Below, piece by piece: positions 7,183-15,000 of a stretch of 16,692 bases of DNA; within the stretch, counting starts at the first letter, position 1; every line of letters begins with the position of its first letter. Both the position numbers and the translations under genes were made by a program. The stretch comes from Microcaldota archaeon (GTDB taxonomy: Archaea; Micrarchaeota; Micrarchaeia; Anstonellales; J096): the NCBI GenBank assembly GCA_015520875.1, contig WAPD01000065.1, positions 1 through 16,692 of the forward strand. Direction: 5' to 3'. Under the pieces are notes generated by a model. That model did not search any database. It was not told the DNA's origin and was given only the letters and a program-made list of their open reading frames with translations.

Positions 7183-8277
7183 ATGACAACAATTTCTGTA
7201 ATAAAAGCCGATATTGGAGGCTTAGTAGGACATAGCACGGTTGACCCTGAGATTTTAGAATTCTTTGAAAATGAATTGGAGAAAAATGATTTGATAGGAG
7301 ATTATTTTGTGGCATGGGCCGGAGATGACATCTCATTAATTTTGTCCCATAATAAAGGGGAGAACCATCCTTTGATACATGAATTGGCATGGAGACTATT
7401 TAATGAAGGTGCAAAGATAGCAAAGGAGAAAAAGCTCTATGGTGCTGGGCAAGATCTGTTAAAAGATAGTTTTTCAGGGAATGTTAAAGGATCTGGATTG
7501 GGAGTTGCAGAGATGGAGTTTAAGGAAAGGCCATCTGAGCCTATTGTTGTGTTTTTGATGGATAAAACTGAGCCCTCAGCTTTTAATGTTCCACTGTATA
7601 AGATGTTTGCAGACCCTTTTAACACTCCTGGACTTGTTATAGACCCTAATATGAACAAGGGATTTGATTTTGAGATATTGGATTTGTTGAAAAATAAAAA
7701 AGCTATATTTTCCACTCCTGAAGAAAGCTATGCTTTGCTTGGATATATTGGTAATAGGCATTATGCCATTAAAAGGATTTATTCTAGAAGTGGGAAGTTT
7801 CCTGAAAGGGAGCCTGTAGCAGCTGTAAGCACTGAGAAATTGTCTTTAATAGCTGGGAGATATGTAGGAAAAGATGATCCTGTGGCTATTGTTAGGGCGC
7901 AATCTGGATTGCCTGCTGTTGGAGAGATTTTGGAGGCGTTTTCTAAGCCTTGGTTGGTAGCAGGATGGATGAGAGGGTCCCACATAGGGCCTTTAATGCC
8001 TGTGTCTTTGGAGAATGCCATGATTTCTAGGTTTGATGGACCTCCTAGGGTTGTTGCTCTGGGATTTCAGGTTAATAATGGTAAATTGGAGGGTCCTGTA
8101 GATTTGTTTGAAGATGTTGCTTTTGATAGGGTTAGGGAAGAAGCTAATAAATTGGCAGAGTATATGAGAATGCATGGACCTTTTGAACCCCATAGGTTAC
8201 CTGAACAAGATTTGGAATATACAACCTTACCTCAATTACAAGAAAGGTTTAAAGAGAGATGGGAGGATCTGGAATGA
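7183..8277 (+). CDS. fbp: Fructose-1,6-bisphosphate aldolase/phosphatase (class V, archaeal type)
   Basis: This bifunctional enzyme joins triose phosphates to FBP and dephosphorylates it to fructose 6-phosphate, making gluconeogenesis one-way. Characteristic residues are all present: metal ligands D10, H17 (KADIGGLVGHS) and D48-D49 (WAGDDISL), then YVGKDDPVA with Y227 and Schiff-base Lys230 in the correct YxxK spacing, and YTTLP with Tyr346, the tyrosine of the aldolase loop. Other conserved blocks are DKTEPSAFN, MNKGFDFEILD, ESYALLGYIG, WLVAGWMRGSHIGPLMPV and GPFEPHRLP. Its length of 364 aa is normal. ATG 7183 begins the conserved MTTISVIKADIGG; an in-frame TTG at 7162 would add seven hydrophobic, T-tract-encoded residues and is rejected. 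It follows the oxidoreductase by 30 nt but probably has its own promoter. Confidence 0.97.
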   Translation: MTTISVIKADIGGLVGHSTVDPEILEFFENELEKNDLIGDYFVAWAGDDISLILSHNKGENHPLIHELAWRLFNEGAKIAKEKKLYGAGQDLLKDSFSGNVKGSGLGVAEMEFKERPSEPIVVFLMDKTEPSAFNVPLYKMFADPFNTPGLVIDPNMNKGFDFEILDLLKNKKAIFSTPEESYALLGYIGNRHYAIKRIYSRSGKFPEREPVAAVSTEKLSLIAGRYVGKDDPVAIVRAQSGLPAVGEILEAFSKPWLVAGWMRGSHIGPLMPVSLENAMISRFDGPPRVVALGFQVNNGKLEGPVDLFEDVAFDRVREEANKLAEYMRMHGPFEPHRLPEQDLEYTTLPQLQERFKERWEDLE

Positions 8278-8430
8278 AGATAAAATAGGGGAAGTAATAG
8301 ATGAGTGGGCTTCGTTCCCATCTTGCCATTAAAAAACTAAAGCAGCAAAGTAATCTGAAGTTTTTAATATCCTATAATGGGCGGCAGTGAAGGATGGATA
8401 ATCTCATAAATTGCATTTATTGGACAGGGT
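8278..8430. other. Intergenic region between convergent genes
   Basis: This 153-nt gap separates the ends of the FBP enzyme and the nitroreductase. It holds an imperfect hairpin around 8307-8321 (TGGG-CTTCGTT-CCCA), a TTTTTAATAT box at 8361-8370, and two tiny plus-strand frames: 29 codons at 8301-8390 and 14 codons from ATG 8394. The 29-codon frame has a GGGGA motif upstream but uses codons (CTT CGT) that are rare nearby. No tRNA, C/D box pair or repeat was seen. An expressed small RNA or microprotein is possible but unsupported. Confidence 0.4.
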
Positions 8431-9030
8431 TTAAATAAGTAAATCCTCTTTATCTATTCTTATTTTGGGTCTTGGTGGATGGGCTGCTTTTCCCAAAGGC
8501 AATAACACGCTAACTGCATATTTTTCTGGAATGTTTAGGATTTTTTTGTATTCTTCTTCTATAAAACCGCCCATAGCACAGGAATCAATATCAAGGGAAG
8601 CTGCTTCTAGCATTGCTATGCCTAAGGCTATGTATGTTTGCTCTTCTAAGTACATTCTTAGTTCCAATGGTGATTTCTTTTCTAAGGAAGCCTTTAAGCG
8701 TGAGAGATAGGCATCCACTTGCTCTTCTGGAGTGCCTGCTTCTAAGCGGGCTTTCTTTAATTTCCCCAGAATTTCATCTATATCTAAGGATGTTAGAAAG
8801 ATAAGTAAGTGGGAGCAGGTGGTTATTTGCTTTTGGTTATAAGAGGCTGGGAAAAGCTTTTCTTTTGTTTCTTGATCTTTGATTATTTTGATGCGCCAAG
8901 GTTGTAGATTATAGGAAGAAGGAGATAATCTAATGGCCTCTATTATAGAGTTTATTTTTTCTTCAGGGATTTTCTCAGATGTGAATTCTTTTGCGCAAAA
9001 TCTTTTTCTTAGCAATGGAACAAGGCTCAT
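8431..9030 (-). CDS. Nitroreductase family FMN-dependent oxidoreductase
   Basis: Family features are the N-terminal LLRKRFCAKEFTSEKIP (FMN phosphate-binding arginines), LSPSSYNLQPWRIKII (the classic SxxNxQPW block), the helical EEQTYIALGIAMLEAASLDID, CAMGGF and the C-terminal LPLGKAAHPPRPKIR. At 199 aa it is typical of single-domain nitroreductases, which act as FMN-bound dimers reducing quinones, nitro compounds or other electron acceptors with NAD(P)H. The natural substrate cannot be read from sequence. Its ATG overlaps the stop of the upstream membrane-anchored regulator in an ATGA (9027-9030), so the two are translated from one message. The regulator may sense an envelope or redox condition and set expression of this unit. 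No signal peptide; cytoplasmic. Confidence 0.9.
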   Translation of the reverse strand: MSLVPLLRKRFCAKEFTSEKIPEEKINSIIEAIRLSPSSYNLQPWRIKIIKDQETKEKLFPASYNQKQITTCSHLLIFLTSLDIDEILGKLKKARLEAGTPEEQVDAYLSRLKASLEKKSPLELRMYLEEQTYIALGIAMLEAASLDIDSCAMGGFIEEEYKKILNIPEKYAVSVLLPLGKAAHPPRPKIRIDKEDLLI

Positions 9031-9692
9031 AATTTGTTTATGTAAAGTTTATTTGATAAACCTTTGGATTCTCTTCGGATAAGGCCCCGTTGTTCTAGTT
9101 TGTTTAAATGATAGGATAATGTGGATTTGGGGATGCCAAGAGCTTGGGAAAGGGCTTTTTGAGTTATGCCGGGATTTTTTTCAATATGTTCTAGGATAAG
9201 ACGTTCTGTGGTGGGAAGATGGTTGAATTTGGAAGATGGTTTTTTTAGAAAAACGTGGGTGTAAGTAAAATAAAGAATGGGAACTGTTATTGCTACTAAG
9301 ATTATCAATAAACCAGAATTATTGTTGTTAGGAGGTATTTGGTAGGTTATTTTAGAAGGAGAGGAAATTGAGATAATGATGCGATCTTGATCAGATGTAA
9401 TGGTTGAATTGTTGGGCAAGTTAAGGATTTTTGCATTAAATAAAAATACGACAAGGCCAGGAGATGGTACCGATAATTTCCAGATATTCCCGGATTTTGA
9501 GGTAAGGTCTTGTGTTAAAATAATTAAACTTCCATTGGGGATTAAATGTGTTTCATTAACGTAATAGGTGCCTTTTAGGGTTGTGAAATTTATTAAAGGG
9601 AATGATGTATTAAGGTGGAGCTCTACAGAACCGTCCTGATAAACATAATAGGCTGTAGAAAAGACCATTCCAAGAAATAAAAGCCATAACAT
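9027..9692 (-). CDS. Membrane-anchored winged-helix transcriptional regulator
   Basis: The 221-aa product has an N-terminal hydrophobic segment (MLWLLFLGMVF) acting as signal or anchor and an extracytoplasmic beta-rich domain at about residues 18-122 with several N-x-S/T sites. A second hydrophobic span follows at about 126-147 (LLIILVAITVPILYF). A cytoplasmic winged-helix domain occupies about 160-221 (LILEHIEKNPGITQKALSQA, IPKSTLSYHLNKLEQRGLI). This architecture is common in archaea and suits a one-component sensor that binds DNA from the membrane. The frame extends 20 codons upstream, but that part is the tRNA-His gene read as protein, so the start is ATG 9692. A GGTGG motif sits 4 nt before it. 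No TATA box is visible at the usual distance, so it is probably transcribed through tRNA-His. It is coupled by ATGA overlap to the nitroreductase. Confidence 0.88.
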   Translation of the reverse strand: MLWLLFLGMVFSTAYYVYQDGSVELHLNTSFPLINFTTLKGTYYVNETHLIPNGSLIILTQDLTSKSGNIWKLSVPSPGLVVFLFNAKILNLPNNSTITSDQDRIIISISSPSKITYQIPPNNNNSGLLIILVAITVPILYFTYTHVFLKKPSSKFNHLPTTERLILEHIEKNPGITQKALSQALGIPKSTLSYHLNKLEQRGLIRRESKGLSNKLYINKL

Positions 9693-9703
9693 TGTTCCAC
9701 CTA
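9693..9703 (-). promoter_or_regulatory. Eleven-nt spacer with ribosome binding site between tRNA-His and the regulator
   Basis: The spacer TAGGTGGAACA lies between C73 of tRNA-His and the regulator ATG and contains GGTGG 4 nt before the start codon. RNase Z cleavage at the tRNA 3' end would leave this exact spacer as the mRNA leader. The cleavage is inferred from general tRNA processing. Confidence 0.5.
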
Positions 9704-9774
9704 GGCCAGGGCCGGGACTTGAACCCGGACCGAGAGGGCCACAACCTCTCATGCTGCCGTTACACCACCCTGGC
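9704..9774 (-). tRNA. tRNA-His, anticodon GUG
   Basis: The minus strand forms a 71-nt cloverleaf with acceptor GCCAGGG/CCCTGGC, anticodon stem AGAGG/CCTCT, loop TTGTGGC with GTG at positions 34-36, and T arm CCGGG-TTCAAGT-CCCGG. The D loop is short. The discriminator is C73, as expected for histidine tRNA. The encoded base before position 1 is A, not the G-1 that marks tRNA-His. There is no intron and CCA is not encoded. The 3' end is 11 nt from the start codon of the membrane-anchored regulator on the same strand. Confidence 0.95.
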
Positions 9775-9799
9775 TCACTCTATTAGTTGATAGAAAAGG

Positions 9800-9807
9800 A
9801 TTTAAAT
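9800..9807 (-). promoter_or_regulatory. TATA box for tRNA-His
   Basis: ATTTAAAT is centred 29.5 nt upstream of the tRNA-His 5' end, the same distance as at tRNA-Arg. It overlaps the TAA stop codon (9802-9804) of the upstream CARDB gene. It is probably the promoter for the tRNA, the regulator and the nitroreductase together. Confidence 0.6.
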
Positions 9808-11418
9808 TCTTTTCCTACATTCGCTCATGCCTTCTTCTATGTTGGAAGATAAAGGAAGGTCACAATTGTAAATTTGGCCGTCTTTTTGTGCCCTTACTTT
9901 TAAGGTTTCTGTAAAGGTTCCTGTATCTGTTGGGGTTATGGAAAATGTTGGGTTGGTAAAACTAATGGAGAACTTGGTAAGAGGGTCCCAGGTAACATCT
10001 TCACAATTGGCACCATCACAAGTTAATGTTGCTGTTTTTGTTGTATTATCGTCAAATGTTAAAGATGCTGGGTTGAATTCACATTGCAGGGAACAATAGA
10101 TGGTTGTTTCAAATACGTTGTTATTTTCAATTGATTCCACTACTTGGTTATCAGGGTCAACAGAGATGATTACATGATAAACTTCATCTCCGTTTTCACA
10201 TTTATAATTAAGGTCTAGGTCATAGGAATCTCCTGCAACTAAGTCTCCAATAAAGTAATTATCTTTTCCTGGGGAATTAGCATCTGAAACATTTTCTACA
10301 CTTACCCATACACCGATGGCATTTCCTGAACCTGTGTTTCTTATTTTTGTTTTTAAAATTAGATTAGGATAATTGGTGCTATCTAAAGTAGCTTCGGGCA
10401 CTAAGTCTGGTAGAGGAGTAGGGGCAGGATTATAGGTTAATGTAAAGTAATTAGAAGAAGTTAAATAATTGCCACAGACTTCATCTTGAGATCTATAATG
10501 AATTGTAATTACTGTGCTTAGCGAAGAGGTAGCTGTGCTATCTACTTCTATTGTAATGTTTTTAGTTTCCCCAGGATTTATTATTGTATTTATATCTGGA
10601 GAATTAACGCTAATATCTACATGGCTAGAAGTAACATCTGTGATAACAATGGGTAAGGGACCTGTGTTAGTAACCTGAATAGAAACTGTAGTAGGGACAG
10701 TTGTTATAGTAACGGTTGTTGGAGAAATCGTTGTCGTTAAGGAAATTGAACCTGGGTCCACTACTTCAAAGGATAGGGAAGAAGTGGCCGCTGCTGTATC
10801 CCCAACATCCCAACCCACACCCACAGTAGAAGAACTCAAAGGCCAAGGATAATAAATACCAACTTCCGCTGATTTTACATAATAAGAAATGCTAACAATT
10901 TGGGGCGAAGATATGGTAATTGTTTTGGTTGCAGAAGTTCCGCCATAAGTGGAAGAACCTATTGTTATTGTTGGATCTCCCCTTGTTTCCAAACCTCCGA
11001 TGTCATAACCATATTGGGGGCTGCTTCCCCGACCATATTTTACATACATACAAATTTGATAGTCTGTCCAGGAGGAGCTATAGCTTCCACTACCGCTATA
11101 ACTACTACAACCATTATCTATAGTATCGTAATCAGTAATCACAAATGCTTCAACGTTTGATAATGAAGTAGTTCCAGATACGGAAAAGGTAACATCTGTG
11201 TCTTTACAAACTATGATAGTATCTCCATTTTTAATATCATTAACTGAATTGGGATACACGAGTTTATCGCTAGGGATCGATATGGAAACAGTCATAGATG
11301 ATTGTTGGTCAAACGATAGGGTATGTCCTTCAGATGTTCCAAAAGAGAGGTGTTCTGTGGGTGTTGTAATTGTATATGGGGCATAAGATAATAGGAGAAA
11401 AAGAAAAACAAGTATCAT
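9802..11418 (-). CDS. Secreted protein with CARDB-type adhesion domain
   Basis: The 538-aa protein starts with a signal peptide (MILVFLFLLLSYAPYT) and is otherwise beta-rich, Ser/Thr-rich and extracellular in character. From about residue 337 to 440 lies a CARDB-like Ig-fold domain: PDLVPEATLD, LKTKIRNTGSGNAIGVWVSV and the hallmark VDPDNQVVESIENNN. An earlier segment (ITTVPTTVSIQVTNTGPLPI) looks like another Ig-like domain behind a threonine-rich linker, and a last one follows CEFNPASLTFDD. Paired cysteines suggest disulfides. There is no C-terminal membrane anchor or sorting motif, so it is released or held non-covalently. Its TATA box overlaps the stop of the giant upstream gene, giving a leaderless start at ATG 11418. 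The role is probably cell-surface binding or structure; the ligand is unknown. Confidence 0.8.
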   Translation of the reverse strand: MILVFLFLLLSYAPYTITTPTEHLSFGTSEGHTLSFDQQSSMTVSISIPSDKLVYPNSVNDIKNGDTIIVCKDTDVTFSVSGTTSLSNVEAFVITDYDTIDNGCSSYSGSGSYSSSWTDYQICMYVKYGRGSSPQYGYDIGGLETRGDPTITIGSSTYGGTSATKTITISSPQIVSISYYVKSAEVGIYYPWPLSSSTVGVGWDVGDTAAATSSLSFEVVDPGSISLTTTISPTTVTITTVPTTVSIQVTNTGPLPIVITDVTSSHVDISVNSPDINTIINPGETKNITIEVDSTATSSLSTVITIHYRSQDEVCGNYLTSSNYFTLTYNPAPTPLPDLVPEATLDSTNYPNLILKTKIRNTGSGNAIGVWVSVENVSDANSPGKDNYFIGDLVAGDSYDLDLNYKCENGDEVYHVIISVDPDNQVVESIENNNVFETTIYCSLQCEFNPASLTFDDNTTKTATLTCDGANCEDVTWDPLTKFSISFTNPTFSITPTDTGTFTETLKVRAQKDGQIYNCDLPLSSNIEEGMSECRKRI

Positions 11419-11441
11419 TGGTTATACTTGGAACTAAATGC

Positions 11442-11449
11442 TTAAAAAT
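11442..11449 (-). promoter_or_regulatory. TATA box for the CARDB protein
   Basis: ATTTTTAA on the minus strand is centred about 27 nt upstream of ATG 11418 and includes the TAA stop of the giant gene (11442-11444). As at tRNA-His, the promoter is embedded in the end of the preceding gene. Confidence 0.5.
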
Positions 11450-12050
11450 TGATGTTTAATCCTAATCGTACTCCTTTGTCTCCTGTAACTAGGTTCATGT
11501 AACCTCCCAAGGAAAGGGCAGTTCCCTCTGATAATCTATGTTCATAAGTTAAGCCGATTGCTTCTGCTATATGGTCTGGATTTCCTTGGAATTCTATGGA
11601 GAGTTGTCCATTAGGCCCTACTCTAACGCTGGCTGTGATATCCCAAGAACCTTCTAATGGTTTGGCAGAACCTCCTTCTATTCTATACACTCCCTTTACC
11701 TTCCAATCATAGGTACCGTCTTCTTTTTTAACTGACCCTAATACAACACCAACGCTACCTGTAAATACAAGCAATTCTTCATCTTCTACTAAGTCCTTTG
11801 TATACCTTCCTTCTACTTTTGTAAATGCGCTAACGCGGAAGTTTCCAGACTCTACGATTGTTCTTGTGTAAATAGCACCACCGTTTACACTAATCTCCTC
11901 TAAAATATGTTTTGGCACTTTCCATCCTTTGTTATCTTGATGTTCAATTACATAAACAGTTCCACCTACACCAAGTTCCACCCTTATGTTTTGGAGTTTA
12001 TCGCTATGCCCGTAACCTACCCTCAAATCAACGTTTGCACCAAATCCAGT
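11442..12050 (-). other. C-terminal beta-barrel-like domain of the giant protein
   Basis: Successive strand candidates show dyad alternation separated by short polar turns: GANVDLRVGYGH, IRVELGVGGTVYVIEH, AIYTRTIVESGNFRVSAFTK, LLVFTGSVGVVLGSV, WKVKGVYRIEGG, DITASVRVG, LSIEFQG, AIGLTYEHRL, TALSLGGYMNLVTG and VRLGLNINF. The final residue is Phe, with Ile, Leu, Leu and Val at -3, -5, -7 and -9, the spacing of the bacterial barrel-assembly signal. A membrane barrel is inference; a soluble beta sandwich is the alternative. Confidence 0.45.
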
Positions 12051-15000
12051 AGCACTAGTTTCTTCTTTTTGTAATACCAGATTTCCGTCTTCAGTAACTA
12101 CTTTGTATTCAGTACCTGTCTTTTTCCTCAAGAACACATTGGTATACCAGTTTAGGATGATTCTTGACCTTTCTTCTTCTGTCAAATGCTCCCAAACAGT
12201 CCAATCTATGTTAAATTGCATTAAGTCTATTTGAGTTGACTGGAACGATGCTGCCAATGTTCCCCCTTCCAAATTCTCTAGAGTAAATTGGAATAAAACT
12301 TTTACCAATGGTGTGGAACCGATGTCTGATCCTCCACCTGTGAAATATGGGGAATCTTTTAAAGTCTCTATAGCATCATAGAACATATCAATTTTGGCAG
12401 GATTACTTGGGTCTTTAATATAATCTTTGAAACTGATTAGGAAAGAGGCAAATGCTTCAAGTTTTGCTTTGAAGTCATCAAATTGTCTGTTCATATATTT
12501 TACATTGTTCAGTGAAGTGTTAAAGATAACAGCCAGAATGATAAATTTCTTTACATTCTCTGGTGCATTTCCGCTGAATAGTACTTCTGCTGAGTTAGAA
12601 TTTATCCAGGATAGAGCTGTTATTGGGTCTACTTCATTTATTAAATCTCCTAAGGTTCCACCTAATGTATAACTAGAAGGTCTAGTAGCACCAGGACGGC
12701 CAGCCAATACATTTGGAATAACATTTTTCTCATTGGGATCAATAGGGATACTCTCTCTTAAAGGAACGCTTAAGAAGGTATTAACCGCATTTTCCAATTG
12801 TTCACTTAGAGATTTGTAAATGTTAGGTGGTAAGGTACTTTTGTTATCGTGTAAGAATTTTAACAAAGGATAGAATTCCATACCTTCTCCCAATAGACTC
12901 CATGCTACCTCATCAACTTCTCCATTTACGTGACGGAACCAAAAAGATGTACGGGTATTTGCCTCCCTTACATCAAAACTACCAAAATCAAATTCGACAT
13001 TTGTTGAGATCTCTTCTCTTCTTTTTCTTAGAGGTGGGGTAATTTTTTCTGCTGGTTTGACAAATGTTATTGGAACATAGATATCTCTAACAACATAAGA
13101 CAATTCTGCATTTTTATTATCCAATTCATATTCTATGTCATAGTCAAAGGTAACGGTTGTGGACCTCCTTGCCCTTACTTCTGCTGGAACCTCTACCTTT
13201 AGTGTTACTTCAGTTTTGTCATCATTGTATTCTAGGGAGACTTTAGGTGGTTGATAACCTCCTTTAACGAACTCTTCTTTTGATAGCCATTTAAGATGGT
13301 CTGGATTAGCTTGGATAGTTTGTGCTAATTCCAATAACATCCCATTGTTTAGAGGCAAAGGTCTATCAAAATAAGAATATCCTTTTCCTGGAAGTTCCAC
13401 GCCTACTACTTTACCATCTTTGTTTACAATCCAGTTTAACCCAGTACCACTACTTACTTTAACTATAACAGTGGCCGAAACTTGATCTACTGAAAGTGGT
13501 TTATTTTCTTTTTCTACTCTAAATGTGATAGTATTTGGCCTTATTTTGAATAGATCATTTCCGAACTCATACCTGTGAGATCTTCCTTCAACCTCAGGTC
13601 TTGCATATAGGCTTTCGTCTTTAGCCACTGTGCTTTTAACCTCTTTATCAACCCCAAATCCATACCATAGAACCCTTTTTCCTAACACTGGAAGTACTGT
13701 GAATTCCCCTGTTTGGTTAGAAAATAGGAAGTTCAATCCTAGACGTTCTAATGTTGAGTACCATTCTTGAGGTGTATCTCCAAGCTTTACCTTTAATAAA
13801 TCACCTTCAGGTAAAGAAGCATCTATTACTTTCCCATCTTTAACTCTGATGTAAAGAGTACCATTTTCCACATAACCTAGCCTTTTAACATCTTTGGAGA
13901 TTTTAAATTCTTGACCCCCTATTTTTAAAGTTGCTTCCTGAGGATTTGTGATTAAAAGATTATATCTATTGTTTCCGAGGTCTTCTAAAGCAAATAAGGC
14001 TTTTTCTTTGGTGGGAATGTCCGTTTTAACGCTTGCTCTATATGGTTCCTTTGTTCCCAATACTATTGTATCAGGTACTGTGATGGTTGTTTGGGCTCTT
14101 TTTACTTCAGGTTTTACCTTTGTTTCTGGTTTTACTTCTTCTTTTTCTTGTGGTGGGGCTTTTTCCTCCTTAGGACTAGGTTTAGGTGCTGGTTTTACTT
14201 CAGGCTTTGGAATTTCCACAGGCATTAATTCTCTGGAAACATAGGATGAGAAGGCATCTTCTTGTCCTGCAACTGTGATAGTTCCTTCCATATAGGCCCT
14301 AACTTCCTTTATGGAATTGGCTATTTCAGGTGGATATGGGATTTTTATAGGAGAAGCTTTTATTACCAAAGAACCGTTTTCTTCTGTTATTTGGGCCTTT
14401 TGCCATGCCTCTTGTGGAAGTTCATCTAGTTTAACCCAAGTTCCTTCCTTGCTTGTATAAGCATCCACTAGTTTACCATCCTTTACTTTTATCCACCAAG
14501 CACCATCGCTAAACTTAGCTAAAGCAAAAACATTTTCCCCTACTTCGTAGTTTCCGAATTTGTTTAATCCTTGGCCAATTAAGTATTGGGTGCCAGATTC
14601 TGATACAAATACTGGAAGATAATCAACAGATGCGTTTTCTGGGTTTAAAGTTTTTCCTTTAGATTCGTAGCTTAATGTGACAGAAGGCATTTCTATTGTC
14701 TCGTTTACCTTTGCTGGGAACAAGATTTGGGTTTTTATTTGGGATTCTATGATCTCTGTAGTTGTTGAACTTAATGTTTTAGACAAAGATCTTTCTTGTG
14801 ATATTGCAACACCATATACAGTTGTTGTTCCATCAACTCTATATGTAACATTAGAACTTGTGGAGAATGTTTGGGGTGTTTGAGATGCAAACAGATAAAG
14901 AGAGTTAGGAGTTGTTCCAAAATAAAGAATGTCTATATAATTGGGTGTCCTTTCATCCACTACATTTCCCTTTTCATCAAGATAAACTCTTACAAAGTCT

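Noticed and set aside
8301..8390. 29-codon frame as a ribosomal protein such as eL39 or eL41
   Set aside because: Basic start, but neither sequence nor length matches those families, and the arginine codon use differs from neighbours.
9693..9752. Twenty-codon upstream extension of the membrane-anchored regulator (Gly/Pro-rich N-terminus)
   Set aside because: It is the tRNA-His gene read in frame. The Gly/Pro-rich peptide comes from GC-rich tRNA stems, and ATG 9692 starts a clear hydrophobic anchor.
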